DNA of 64,000 nucleotides from Lysinibacillus xylanilyticus (GTDB lineage Bacteria; Bacillota; Bacilli; Bacillales_A; Planococcaceae): contig NZ_MDDN01000006.1 in assembly GCF_001708185.1 (NCBI RefSeq), positions 62,001-126,000 of the forward strand, given 5' to 3'. Shown piece after piece: positions 43,512 to 52,622 of this stretch. The translations under genes and the position numbers were made by a program. Each line of letters begins with the position of its first letter. Positions within the stretch are counted from its first letter, which is position 1. A model generated the notes under the pieces. It searched no databases, was not told the DNA's origin, and saw nothing but the letters and a program-made list of their open reading frames with translations.

Positions 43512-44081
43512 TATTTCAGCGGGTGTCCAAACACTGCTGAAATATAGGAACTCAGTCTAAGAGCGCCACGTCCTGTGGCAATTTATCTGTGCGAAAGCGA
43601 AGCGACAGCAACAAGTTTTTATCTGTGCGAAAGCGAAGCGACAGCAACAACAACAACAACAACAACAGCAACACACGACTGAGTGACCAACATCATGTTG
43701 CTGACGCTACGTTAGCACTGCGCTTTCGTACAAAAAACATCATGCTGCTGACGCTACGTTAGCACTGCGCTTTCGCACAAAAAACATTATGCTGCTGACG
43801 CTACGTTAGCACTGCGCTTTCGCACAAAAAACATTATGTTGCTGACGCTACGTTAGCACTGCGCTTTCGCACAAAAAACATTATGTTGCTGACGCTACGT
43901 TAGCACTGCGCTTTCGCACAAAAAACATCATGTTGCTGACGCTACGTTAGCACTGCGCTTTCGCACAAAAAACATTATGCTGCTGACGCTGCGTTAGCAC
44001 TACGCTTTCGCGCAAAAAAACATTTGTTGGCCTAAAGCCTCCGGCCGATTCCCGACGCAATTATCCCGACGCATAATTGAT
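43512..44081 (+). repeat. composite intergenic repeat, copy 3 (largest)
   Basis: Starts with TTTCAGCGGGTGTCCAAACA then CTGCTGAAA (hairpin), GGAACTCAGTCTAAGAGCGC and CACGTCCTGTGGCA. Then come two plus-oriented GTGCGAAAGCGAAGCGACAG units, a CAA run (43646-43668), and seven 47-bp units in the opposite orientation (separate entry). It ends with GGCCTAAAGCCTCCGGCC, GATTCCCGACGCAATTAT and GACGCATAATTGA. It occupies the whole gap before the helicase gene. No protein-coding potential. Confidence 0.85.
43691..44020 (+). repeat. seven tandem 47-bp units
   Basis: Units begin with CATCATG/CATTATG at 43691, 43738, 43785, 43832, 43879, 43926 and 43973. Each contains GCTGACGCTACGTTAGC (imperfect palindrome) and ACTGCGCTTTCGCAC, then A6. 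Units differ at only one to a few bases. The reverse complement contains GTGCGAAAGCGCAGTGCTAA, the same core as the plus-oriented units. There are no spacers between units. Confidence 0.92.
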
Positions 44082-44139
44082 GTATCCTTTTACGATGTGA
44101 TAAAATTGAACTTTAGTGATTCGGAAGGGAGGGCTGCTC

Positions 44140-47100
44140 ATGCAGGACATAGCTTTACTAGAAAAACAACGCTGTAATCTCATTTTGACAAATAAAGCGA
44201 AGGAAGCGGTAGAGGAATGCTCAGCAAATGAGCATGCCTTTTTTGCGTTACAAAAAACTTTCACTGTTTACATCGAAAAACGTAAGGCAAAAACACTTGG
44301 TGAAACGTTTTTATCGATTTACTTTAATGCGGAGCAGAATGAAAAGTTAACGGATGTCTTGGCCGAGAAAACAGCCATTATGGATTGTGTGCTAAAGGTT
44401 GAGGGATTGCTAGCTACAAATCTTCGTTTTGTACATATGCGAGGCCCGATTAATACAAACCGACGTCTACCAGCAGCATTACAATTTGTCACAAGACCTA
44501 ATAATGGAGCAGGGATTCCGCTTGATCTTCATACAAAAATAAGAGAGTTACCAATAGCCGAGGAGCGCACGGAATATGTAAAAAAGCGTATCGGGAGCTG
44601 GGAAGGCTATTTAAAAATTCAAGAACGTGATGCGACTGTTGATGACATTCATACCGAATTTAAGCAAAGCTATTTTAATGAAGATTTTACTAGGCTGACA
44701 ATTGTCTGCCCTTATATAAAATCGAAGGAATGGAAGAAGCTTGAAGGGTTAAGTGTGAACATTCAAGGGGTACGCGGTGAAATTGGACAAGTATTAAAGG
44801 CTAATGCAGGGAAGCAGACAATAGAAATTGACTTAAAGCCTTTTGTGCAGGATTTAGCACGTAAAGATCAACTTAACCTTCGTTCTAAGCAAGCGAGCTT
44901 TAGTAATTTTGCGACATTGAGTCAAATTAGACGATTACGCAATGGTTTTACAAAGCTAGAAAAAGGTGAGGCCGTTAACCCTAATTTAGAGACAATACTA
45001 TTTGAAAAACGCCCAACTGTTCGAACAGCAAAGCTACGAGACGATATTGATTTTCACAATAATTTAAACGAATATCAGCGACGGGCCGTTTTAGGGGCAT
45101 TGTCTGTTGAAGATTTGTATGTGATTCAGGGACCTCCTGGCACAGGGAAGACCACCGTTATTTCTGAAATTTGTCAGCAAAATGTCAAGGCTGGTTTAAA
45201 AACACTTGTAGCTTCTCAATCAAATCTAGCCGTGGATAATGCATTGGGACGACTTCTTTCCAATCAAGAAATTCGAATTTTACGTTATGGTAGAACGGAA
45301 AGTATTGAAGAAGAGGGTAAAAAATTTATTGAAGAAAATGTTGCGCTTTATTGGCGTGAGCAAACTCTTGCAGCGATTGAAGAGGAAATCACAGCATTTA
45401 CTGAACGTGAGCAGGAACTGAAATCTAGTTTAATCAAAGCTAAGGAAGAGCAAGAAAAGCTTAAGGAATGGCTTGAGGACCTAACAAAAGAAATAGCTGC
45501 AAAAGAACAGGCTGCAATAGACGAGCCTATTTTACAGCAGGAAATCCAAGCGTTAAAAAAAGAATTGAAGGCTGCAAAAGCTGAACAGCAGGAGTGCGAG
45601 GCGCAAAAAGAGCATTACGAAAAACAGCTGGCGCAAATCGAGCCTGCTGTAAAGACACTGGAGCAGACCATTGCTGAAAACCCATCAATAGAGCAGCTAA
45701 AGCTTACTATAGAAGAAACTTCCCAAAAGATGGAGCAATTTGAAGCGGCTGCTCAATATAAGGAGCTGCAAGAACAAAAGCAGCATCTGACCCTGCAGTT
45801 CAAAGATATTCAATCGAAATATGAAGAGGAAAGTAACCGGCTTCGATTAATGAAGGAAGCGGAAAAATATATCGGCAATTTAACGTCCTATGAGCGAATC
45901 CAACGATTTTTACAGCACTATCAAGTTCGCCCTTCCTATGTGCTGACACAACAAATCAATCGGTTACAGCATTTAGAGGACGCCAAGGATTTAGAAGCAT
46001 GGTCAACAATTAATGGACGTCTACAAAAGGCTATCACAAAGCTTGAAGCATTAGTAGCATATGAAGAAAAGGAACGTGCCCTTGCTAAAAGTAGATTACA
46101 GCCAGTTCAATCGTTTTCGTTGCAAAATCTCACAGGTGTTTTTGCCAAGCTTAATAAAGCCTTTGAAGATGATCAAACCCCACCTGTTGAACAAATTGAG
46201 AGCTTCTTGCTCGGATTATATATGCGTCGTGACTTTGTCTGGCAAAAAGGTGTAGCTCTTAAACAACAACAAGAGCATAAAGATCAGGAGTTTGAGTCCT
46301 TACGTAAAAATATTGGTGGACTAATACATCAAGAGTGTGCAATTACAAGCTTCGACGTCCAAAGCTTACAGCGACAATTGCAGCCATTTTTACAGCATAC
46401 AGAACGACTTCAGCAGCTAGCTGAGGCATTCCAAATTGATGCTGAGCCAGAGGAATCTGTAGAGCATTTAAAAATACTCGTATCGCAATCAAAGACTTCT
46501 CTTCAAACAGCACGTCAACAGCTTGAGGCAGTTGAACTTGCTCATACACAGCTCCTACCAAAGAAAGCGGCCCTTCAAACAGCGCAGAATAGCTTACAAG
46601 AGATTGAACAGGAGCTTGCACAAGTAGAAGAACGTATAAAAGAAATTAATATAGCTGGATTGAAGAAGGAAAAGCAGCTCACAGCATGTACAAATCTCCT
46701 GCAATCAACACCAGAGCGCACTTTCGAGGAAGTAGAGGAAGCAATTGTATCCTCCGAAACAGTGCTAGAGGAATTACAGCGCAAGGAACAGCAGTTGCCT
46801 CTTCGAAAAAAATTACAAGAGCAATGGCGTGACAAGCTGCAAAACGCTACGGAATATGATTTAGATGAAATTCGTAAATTATATGTGCGCCACGCTAATG
46901 TCATCGGTACAACATGCGTTGCTTCAGCAAGTAAGGAATTTATGGAGAACTACCCGACATTTGATGTTGTCATTATTGATGAAGTATCAAAGGCAACACC
47001 ACCAGAGCTACTATTACCGATGCTTAAAGGTAAGAAAGTTATTTTAGTGGGCGATCACCATCAGCTACCTCCACTACTTGGAGATGACACGTTAGAGGAA

Positions 47101-47922
47101 ACGTTAAAGGCAATGTTAGATGAAAATCCAAACTTTGATGGCGCACAGGAATTGAAAAATTTATTGCGTGAATCACTATTTGAACGCTTATTTAATAATT
47201 TGCCGCAAACACATAAACAAATGCTGGCATTGCAATACCGTATGCATGAAAAAATTATGCATAGTATTACGCCATTTTACGCAAAAGAGGAAAATGGTCT
47301 GCAATGTGGTTTACCAGATTCCGATGCAGCGCGAGACCATAGCCTAGAAGGGCAATTTGTGAGCCGTGATGATCATTTAATGTGGATTGATATTCCTACC
47401 GAAAAACCTTTTCTAGAGGAGCAGGTGAAGGGAGGAACAAGTCGTTATAATGAGGGTGAATTACAAACAATTCGTCGTATTTTAATAGACTTAAATGATG
47501 CTGTTATCGCAGCAAAAGAGGCAGGTCGCATGCCACAAGATGCACAAAAAAGCGTTGGAGTTATTAGCTTCTATGGGGAGCAAGTAAAGAGAATTAATCG
47601 CCTTCTTCAACAGGAATTACAGTTACCACATCTTCAATTTAGAACAGGGACAGTCGATAAGTTCCAAGGTATGGAGATGGACGTCATATTAGTCAGTATG
47701 GTACGTAATACACCTAAAGGGGGAGACATTGGCTTTGCAAAAGATTATCGCCGCTTAAACGTTGCCTTATCTCGTGCCCGAGAGCTCTTACTACTTGTCG
47801 GAAGTGCGGAGATGTTTGCCAAACGTGCGAAACATCAAGATACACGTGAGATGTACAGTAATCTGTTAGATACCGTGAAATCCTATAACGGCTTGCGCAA
47901 TCATGAAGGACAGGTGATGTAG
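44140..47922 (+). CDS. large SF1 (Upf1/DNA2-type) helicase with central coiled coil (1260 aa)
   Basis: ATG 44140 after GGGAGG. Residues 1-300 form an N-terminal domain of unknown type. The motor is split: motif I IQGPPGTGKTTV (about 329-340) and SQSNLAVDNAL, then a coiled coil of some 500 residues (about 415-925, rich in E, Q, K), then motif II VVIIDEVSKATPPEL (D947, E948), motif III VGDHHQLPP, motif IV LQYRMHE (about 1032), motif V TVDKFQGMEMDVILVS and motif VI RRLNVALSRARELLLL. The long insert recalls a Rad50/SMC-like arm inside an Upf1-like helicase. The next gene starts 1 base after its stop, so both work together. Function unknown; nucleic-acid surveillance or defence is possible. Confidence 0.88.
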   Translation: MQDIALLEKQRCNLILTNKAKEAVEECSANEHAFFALQKTFTVYIEKRKAKTLGETFLSIYFNAEQNEKLTDVLAEKTAIMDCVLKVEGLLATNLRFVHMRGPINTNRRLPAALQFVTRPNNGAGIPLDLHTKIRELPIAEERTEYVKKRIGSWEGYLKIQERDATVDDIHTEFKQSYFNEDFTRLTIVCPYIKSKEWKKLEGLSVNIQGVRGEIGQVLKANAGKQTIEIDLKPFVQDLARKDQLNLRSKQASFSNFATLSQIRRLRNGFTKLEKGEAVNPNLETILFEKRPTVRTAKLRDDIDFHNNLNEYQRRAVLGALSVEDLYVIQGPPGTGKTTVISEICQQNVKAGLKTLVASQSNLAVDNALGRLLSNQEIRILRYGRTESIEEEGKKFIEENVALYWREQTLAAIEEEITAFTEREQELKSSLIKAKEEQEKLKEWLEDLTKEIAAKEQAAIDEPILQQEIQALKKELKAAKAEQQECEAQKEHYEKQLAQIEPAVKTLEQTIAENPSIEQLKLTIEETSQKMEQFEAAAQYKELQEQKQHLTLQFKDIQSKYEEESNRLRLMKEAEKYIGNLTSYERIQRFLQHYQVRPSYVLTQQINRLQHLEDAKDLEAWSTINGRLQKAITKLEALVAYEEKERALAKSRLQPVQSFSLQNLTGVFAKLNKAFEDDQTPPVEQIESFLLGLYMRRDFVWQKGVALKQQQEHKDQEFESLRKNIGGLIHQECAITSFDVQSLQRQLQPFLQHTERLQQLAEAFQIDAEPEESVEHLKILVSQSKTSLQTARQQLEAVELAHTQLLPKKAALQTAQNSLQEIEQELAQVEERIKEINIAGLKKEKQLTACTNLLQSTPERTFEEVEEAIVSSETVLEELQRKEQQLPLRKKLQEQWRDKLQNATEYDLDEIRKLYVRHANVIGTTCVASASKEFMENYPTFDVVIIDEVSKATPPELLLPMLKGKKVILVGDHHQLPPLLGDDTLEETLKAMLDENPNFDGAQELKNLLRESLFERLFNNLPQTHKQMLALQYRMHEKIMHSITPFYAKEENGLQCGLPDSDAARDHSLEGQFVSRDDHLMWIDIPTEKPFLEEQVKGGTSRYNEGELQTIRRILIDLNDAVIAAKEAGRMPQDAQKSVGVISFYGEQVKRINRLLQQELQLPHLQFRTGTVDKFQGMEMDVILVSMVRNTPKGGDIGFAKDYRRLNVALSRARELLLLVGSAEMFAKRAKHQDTREMYSNLLDTVKSYNGLRNHEGQVM

Positions 47923-47923
47923 A

Positions 47924-48676
47924 GTGTCAAAATTACAGCAGCGCTTAATGCGTGAACTGCAGCAAAATCGAAATATTAAAATTATCAAAACTGATGAATG
48001 GTGTATTCCGATTCGCACAGTAGAAGTGACCTATGAGCCAGTTCGCCGTTCCACTATGGATGTCTTAATGACGATGCTGTTATTAAGCATACAGGAAGCG
48101 GATTTTGCAAGTACACATGAATTAAGTGAGTTATTGCTAGTCGATCCGTTATTTATTGAGGATTTAGTATCATTAATGTCTCGAGCAAGTCTTATTGAGC
48201 AAAAGGAAAACTTCTATAGATTAACATCTAAAGGGCAGCAACAACTGGAACGCGGTATCTTTGAAGAGGAGCTAGATGTTGAAATGGCCAATCTTTACTA
48301 TAGCCCATGCCATCTTGCATTTCTTGCTGTCGATGAGGACAATGTGGAAGAATATGACGATCTACCAGAGCTATATCGCTATGTGGATGAAGAGGCTGAG
48401 AAGCAGGAGCATTTTGAAGAAGTGATGTTAATAGATGCATTGCAGCAAGAGGATGATGAACAAGCTGGAACCTCTCAAAAAATCATTTCAAAAATTGTTC
48501 AAACAGACGCTAAACAAATAAATGATATCCCATGTCTTGAATTTGTTCTTTACAATAAAGAACAGGATATTGTCTTTGTTCGTGTCTGGAATGCGTTGTT
48601 AAACCAATGGGATTCTTATTTAGAACAACAGCTCACAGAAAAAGAACAGCTACAATGGCGTGAAAAATACCTATAA
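47924..48676 (+). CDS. partner of the SF1 helicase, winged-helix-like (250 aa)
   Basis: GTG 47924, one base after the helicase stop (ATGTAGAGTG), with AAGGACAGGTG inside the helicase gene, so translation is coupled. Residues about 45-115 look like a winged helix (MLLLSIQEADFASTHELSEL, LVDPLFIEDLVSLMSRASLI, YRLTSKGQQQLERG). Then come a very acidic middle (DEDNVEEYDDLPEL, EEAEKQEHFEEVM) and a C-terminal beta part. I do not recognise the family; it probably loads or regulates the helicase. Confidence 0.7.
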   Translation: MSKLQQRLMRELQQNRNIKIIKTDEWCIPIRTVEVTYEPVRRSTMDVLMTMLLLSIQEADFASTHELSELLLVDPLFIEDLVSLMSRASLIEQKENFYRLTSKGQQQLERGIFEEELDVEMANLYYSPCHLAFLAVDEDNVEEYDDLPELYRYVDEEAEKQEHFEEVMLIDALQQEDDEQAGTSQKIISKIVQTDAKQINDIPCLEFVLYNKEQDIVFVRVWNALLNQWDSYLEQQLTEKEQLQWREKYL

Positions 48677-48683
48677 GTTGAAG

Positions 48684-48712
48684 AAACGAACGTGTATAGC
48701 GTTCGTTTTTTT
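48684..48712 (+). terminator. terminator of the helicase operon
   Basis: AAACGAACG (48684-48692) pairs with CGTTCGTTT (48700-48708), then T-run. Confidence 0.88.
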
Positions 48713-48732
48713 GTGCTTTTTGAGGTGGATGT

Positions 48733-48822
48733 CGATAAAACGGAAAAGTTGAGTGATAAATTCAAAAAGTTGAGCGATAAATAAAAAAGTTAGACGATAA
48801 AATGGAAAAATGCCTCGATAAA
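48733..48822 (+). repeat. 21-bp-period GATAAA repeat, copy 2
   Basis: (C/T)GATAAA begins at 48733, 48754, 48775, 48795 and 48816 (spacings 21, 21, 20, 21). Intervening sequence is A-rich (ACGGAAAAGTTGAG, TTCAAAAAGTTGAG). It lies directly behind a terminator, the same setting as copy 1 at 31674. Frames across it are interrupted by stops. Confidence 0.75.
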
Positions 48823-48865
48823 TTTTCAAGCTTGCATATATTAATACAAAAAAAGGAGGGGACAG

Positions 48866-49936
48866 ATGCTAACGATTAGTTTATGTATGATTGTCAAAAA
48901 TGAAGAATGTATTATTGAAAGATGCCTAGATTCCGTTCAACATTTAGTGGATGAAATCAATATTATTGATACAGGCTCAACTGATCGTACAAAAGATATC
49001 GTCCGAAGCTATACCTCTAGAATTTTTGACTTTACATGGTGTGATGATTTTTCCAAAGCCCGTAACTTTTCTTTCCAGCAAGCAACGAAAGATTATATTT
49101 TATGGCTCGATGCAGATGATGTGATGACAACAGAACATCAGCATAAGCTACTTCAGCTTAAGAAATCTCTCTATCCTAACGTCGATGCTGTTTCAATGGA
49201 ATATTATGTAACGCTAGATGCAGATGGCTGTGTAGAATCTAGTGAAAAAAGATTTCGTCTTGTCAAACGAGCAAGTAATTTTCAGTGGCAGGGTGCCGTC
49301 CATGAGTATTTAGATGTATCGGGCCAGCTCTATCATAGCGATATAGCGGTTATGCATTTGCCAAGAAAAAGTGATGTTCATCGTAATATTCGTATTTATG
49401 AGCGTTTAAAGAAAGAAGGGCACCCATTTTCAGCTAGAGATACATTTCATTATGCTAATGAACTCAAAAATCATCAGCGATTTTTAGAAGCTATTAATCA
49501 CTATAATAATTTCCTAGATTCCACACTAGGCTCTACTGATAATAATATTCAGGCTTGCTTAAATTTAGCGGATTGCCACCAACAACTACACGATGCAAAA
49601 CAAGCAACCCAAGCTGTTTTACAATCTTTATTGTATGATCGACCAAGACCCGAAACATGCTGTCGAATTGGTCATTTTTTTATGGAGCAATTGAAAAATA
49701 AAGAGGCGATTTATTGGTATTCACAAGCGTTACAGCAACCTATAGAACAGACAATGGCTATTCACAAGCACGCTTATTCTACATGGCTTCCACATTTACA
49801 GTTAAGCTTGTTATACAATCGTTTGCGTCTCTATGAAAATGCCCATCAACATAATGAGGAAGCACGGAAATATAAGCCAAAAGATCAGCGCATACTAGAC
49901 AACCGAAAATACTTGTTAAGTCAGTTAAAGAAGTAA
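48866..49936 (+). CDS. family 2 glycosyltransferase with TPR-like tail (356 aa)
   Basis: ATG 48866 after AAGGAGGGG. GT-A domain (about 1-200): LTISLCMIVKNEECIIERCL, INIIDTGSTDRTKDIV, KDYILWLDADDVMT (DxD metal site) and FQWQGAVHEYL. The rest is helical and resembles TPR repeats (FHYANELKNHQRFLEAINHY, CLNLADCHQQLHDAKQAT, LQLSLLYNRLRLYENAHQHN). This arrangement is shared with SunS-type peptide S-glycosyltransferases and general surface-glycan enzymes. No bacteriocin precursor lies nearby, so a glycan role is more likely. Confidence 0.9.
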   Translation: MLTISLCMIVKNEECIIERCLDSVQHLVDEINIIDTGSTDRTKDIVRSYTSRIFDFTWCDDFSKARNFSFQQATKDYILWLDADDVMTTEHQHKLLQLKKSLYPNVDAVSMEYYVTLDADGCVESSEKRFRLVKRASNFQWQGAVHEYLDVSGQLYHSDIAVMHLPRKSDVHRNIRIYERLKKEGHPFSARDTFHYANELKNHQRFLEAINHYNNFLDSTLGSTDNNIQACLNLADCHQQLHDAKQATQAVLQSLLYDRPRPETCCRIGHFFMEQLKNKEAIYWYSQALQQPIEQTMAIHKHAYSTWLPHLQLSLLYNRLRLYENAHQHNEEARKYKPKDQRILDNRKYLLSQLKK

Positions 49937-49941
49937 GGCCG

Positions 49942-50058
49942 TCATGGAAAGGGAACATCAATAAAATTGATATATATACCGTAACCAATTAACACCGATA
50001 CAAAAACAACAATCGTCATAAAAATCACATTCCGAGGTCTGAAAGTTCGAGCATCCAT
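49942..50058 (-). CDS. small single-pass membrane protein (38 aa)
   Basis: ATG at 50058 after GGGGATGG. The product MDARTFRPRNVIF is followed by one hydrophobic helix (MTIVVFVSVLIGYGIYI) and NFIDVPFP. Stop at 49942-49944. Too short for statistical support, but start signal, positive-inside N-terminus and clean helix are coherent. It is convergent with the glycosyltransferase gene; no family recognised. Confidence 0.5.
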   Translation of the reverse strand: MDARTFRPRNVIFMTIVVFVSVLIGYGIYINFIDVPFP

Positions 50059-50160
50059 TCATCCATCCCCTTTCGAATTTGTGAACATTCTGTTAACTCA
50101 ACATATGTTTTGAGAGTTAGAGTATGCAGTTGATATTTAATATTTTTATTTGAAGCATAG

Positions 50161-50200
50161 AAAAAGCGCAAATTCACAATTATCGTGAATTTGCTTTTTA
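50161..50200. terminator. hairpin, probable bidirectional terminator
   Basis: AAAAAGCGCAAATTCAC pairs with GTGAATTTGCTTTTT around ATTATC. It stands between the divergent small membrane gene and topB. Confidence 0.8.
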
Positions 50201-50349
50201 AATTAATCGTCTTACTCGATAGTTTTCCAGCAAGCCGATCAGTTCTCCCACAATGACCATTGTAAAGACTAAGTAGTGGCTCTACTCAATTTCCACCTCG
50301 AACTTATGGTATATTAGACATTACATAGTTAGTAAAGGAGTACGAATAT

Positions 50350-52542
50350 ATGGTTAAAAGTGTAGTTATTGCTGAAAAACCTTCAGTTGCACGTGATATA
50401 GCAAATGTATTGAAATGTAATAAAAAGGGGAACGGATTTTTAGAGGGTGACAAATATATTGTTACTTGGGCATTAGGGCATTTAGTAACATTAGCCGATC
50501 CAGAAGCCTACGATAATAAATACAAAACATGGAATTTAGAAGACCTTCCGATGTTACCAGAACGAATGAAGCTAGTCGTGATGAAGCAAACAGGTAAGCA
50601 ATTTAATGCGGTCAAATCACAATTAACACGTAATGATGTAAATGAAATCATTGTGGCTACTGATGCTGGACGTGAAGGGGAATTAGTTGCTCGATGGATT
50701 ATAGAAAAAACAAATGTGAAAAAGCCGATTAAACGTTTGTGGATTTCGTCTGTCACAGATAAAGCTATTAAAGAAGGATTTGCTAATTTAAAGCCGGGTA
50801 AAAACTATGAAAATTTATATGCTGCTGCTGTCGCTCGTTCTGAAGCAGATTGGTACATTGGCTTAAATGCAACACGTGCGCTAACAACAAGATTTAACGC
50901 ACAGCTGAACTGTGGTCGTGTACAAACCCCAACGGTTGCAATGATTGCCGCACGCGAAGATGAAATTAAAAACTTCAAACCACAAACGTACTATGGCATT
51001 GAAGCACAAACAGATTCGTTAAAGCTGACATGGCAAGATGCGAACGGAAATTCACGTAGCTTTAATAAAGAAAAAACAGACGGTATTGTAAAAGCATTAG
51101 GCAACCAAGATGCAAAAATTGTTGGAATTGACCGCAAGCCTAAAAAGTCATTTGCCCCAGGTCTTTATGACTTAACAGAATTACAACGTGATGCCAATAA
51201 ATTATTTGGCTATTCTGCAAAAGAAACATTAAATATCATGCAAAAGCTGTATGAATCTCATAAAGTACTGACATATCCTCGTACGGATTCACGTTATTTA
51301 TCGTCTGATATTGTAGGTACATTACCTGAGCGTCTAAAAGCATGTGGCATTGGCGAATATCGTACATTAACAAATAAGATCTTAACAAAGCCAATTAAAG
51401 CGAATAAATCATTTGTAGATGATAGTAAAGTATCCGATCACCATGCCATCATTCCAACTGAAGGCTATGTGAATTTATCGGCATTCAATGATAAAGAGCG
51501 TAAAATTTATGATTTAGTAGTAAAGCGATTTTTAGCTGTATTATTCCCAGCACAAGAATATGAGCAATTAACAGTACAAGCTCAAATTGGTCATGAGAAA
51601 TTTATTGCCAAAGGGAAAACCGTAATAAATGCTGGGTGGAAAGAAGTGTATCAAAATCGTTTTGACGATGAAGAGTCATCGGATGATGTGAAAGAGCAAA
51701 TGCTTCCTCGTTTAGAACAAGGACAAGTATTAAAAACAAAGCTAATCGCTCAAACATCTGGTCAAACAAAACCACCAGCACGCTTTACAGAGGCGACATT
51801 GCTATCAGCTATGGAAAATCCTACGAAGTATATGGAAACGAATGATAAGAAGCTTGTAGATACGTTGAAATCAACAGGTGGACTAGGGACAGTTGCAACA
51901 CGAGCAGATATTATCGAAAAGCTCTTTAATTCATTCTTAATCGAAAAACGCGGCGGTAAAGAAATCTATATTACTTCAAAAGGTCGTCAATTGCTTGATT
52001 TAGTACCTGAAGAATTACGTTCCCCTGCGACAACAGCTGAGTGGGAGCAAAAGCTAGAATTGATCGCTAAAGGCAAGCTTAAAAAAGAAGTATTTATTAA
52101 TGAAATGAAAAAGCATACGAAAGAAATAGTATCTGAAATTAAATCAAGTGATAAAAAATACAAACATGACAATGTCTCTACAAAGTCCTGTCCTGATTGT
52201 GGCAAGCCAATGCTTGAAGTCAATGGTAAAAAGGGCAAAATGCTTGTCTGCCAAGATCGAGAATGTGGTCATCGTAAAAACGTATCTCGTGTTACAAATG
52301 CACGATGCCCTCAATGTAAGAAAAAGCTAGAACTACGTGGTGAAGGTGATGGCCAAATCTTCGTATGTAAATGTGGCTATCGTGAAAAATTATCTGCATT
52401 TGAAGCCCGCCGTAAAAAAGAAGGCGGCGGTAAGGTAGATAAACGTAGCGTACAAAAATATATGAAGCAGCAAGAAAAAGAAGCAGAACCGATTAATAAT
52501 GCGTTTGCGGATTTATTAAAAGGGATGAAGTTTGATGAATAG
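50350..52542 (+). CDS. topB: DNA topoisomerase III (730 aa)
   Basis: ATG 50350 after AAAGGAG. Type IA topoisomerase: TOPRIM domain with VVIAEKPSVARDIANVLKC and the acidic EIIVATDAGREGELVARW. The active-site tyrosine lies in HKVLTYPRTDSRYL (near residue 311), with further signatures FARSEADWYIG-like ARSEADWYIGLNATRAL and DHHAIIPTEG. C-terminal four-cysteine zinc-like units (SCPDCGKPM, ARCPQCKKKL) precede a basic tail. Full family length. It decatenates DNA and resolves recombination intermediates with a RecQ helicase. Monocistronic. Confidence 0.97.
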   Translation: MVKSVVIAEKPSVARDIANVLKCNKKGNGFLEGDKYIVTWALGHLVTLADPEAYDNKYKTWNLEDLPMLPERMKLVVMKQTGKQFNAVKSQLTRNDVNEIIVATDAGREGELVARWIIEKTNVKKPIKRLWISSVTDKAIKEGFANLKPGKNYENLYAAAVARSEADWYIGLNATRALTTRFNAQLNCGRVQTPTVAMIAAREDEIKNFKPQTYYGIEAQTDSLKLTWQDANGNSRSFNKEKTDGIVKALGNQDAKIVGIDRKPKKSFAPGLYDLTELQRDANKLFGYSAKETLNIMQKLYESHKVLTYPRTDSRYLSSDIVGTLPERLKACGIGEYRTLTNKILTKPIKANKSFVDDSKVSDHHAIIPTEGYVNLSAFNDKERKIYDLVVKRFLAVLFPAQEYEQLTVQAQIGHEKFIAKGKTVINAGWKEVYQNRFDDEESSDDVKEQMLPRLEQGQVLKTKLIAQTSGQTKPPARFTEATLLSAMENPTKYMETNDKKLVDTLKSTGGLGTVATRADIIEKLFNSFLIEKRGGKEIYITSKGRQLLDLVPEELRSPATTAEWEQKLELIAKGKLKKEVFINEMKKHTKEIVSEIKSSDKKYKHDNVSTKSCPDCGKPMLEVNGKKGKMLVCQDRECGHRKNVSRVTNARCPQCKKKLELRGEGDGQIFVCKCGYREKLSAFEARRKKEGGGKVDKRSVQKYMKQQEKEAEPINNAFADLLKGMKFDE

Positions 52543-52545
52543 GCA

Positions 52546-52583
52546 AAAAATGTGCAAATCTAATTTTAGATTTGCACATTTTT
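52546..52583 (+). terminator. terminator of topB
   Basis: AAAAATGTGCAAATCTAA (52546-52563) pairs perfectly with its complement at 52566-52583. Confidence 0.93.
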
Positions 52584-52622
52584 ATTTTAACTATGGAAAA
52601 AATTTGATTTCACTGTAATTCT

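Noticed and set aside
43691-44020. Regular array resembling CRISPR
   Set aside because: The 47-bp units are directly adjacent and nearly identical over their full length; there are no unique spacers and no cas genes.
48866-49936. SunS-like bacteriocin glycosylation locus
   Set aside because: The glycosyltransferase architecture is similar, but no Cys-rich precursor peptide, bacteriocin exporter or thioredoxin gene is adjacent.
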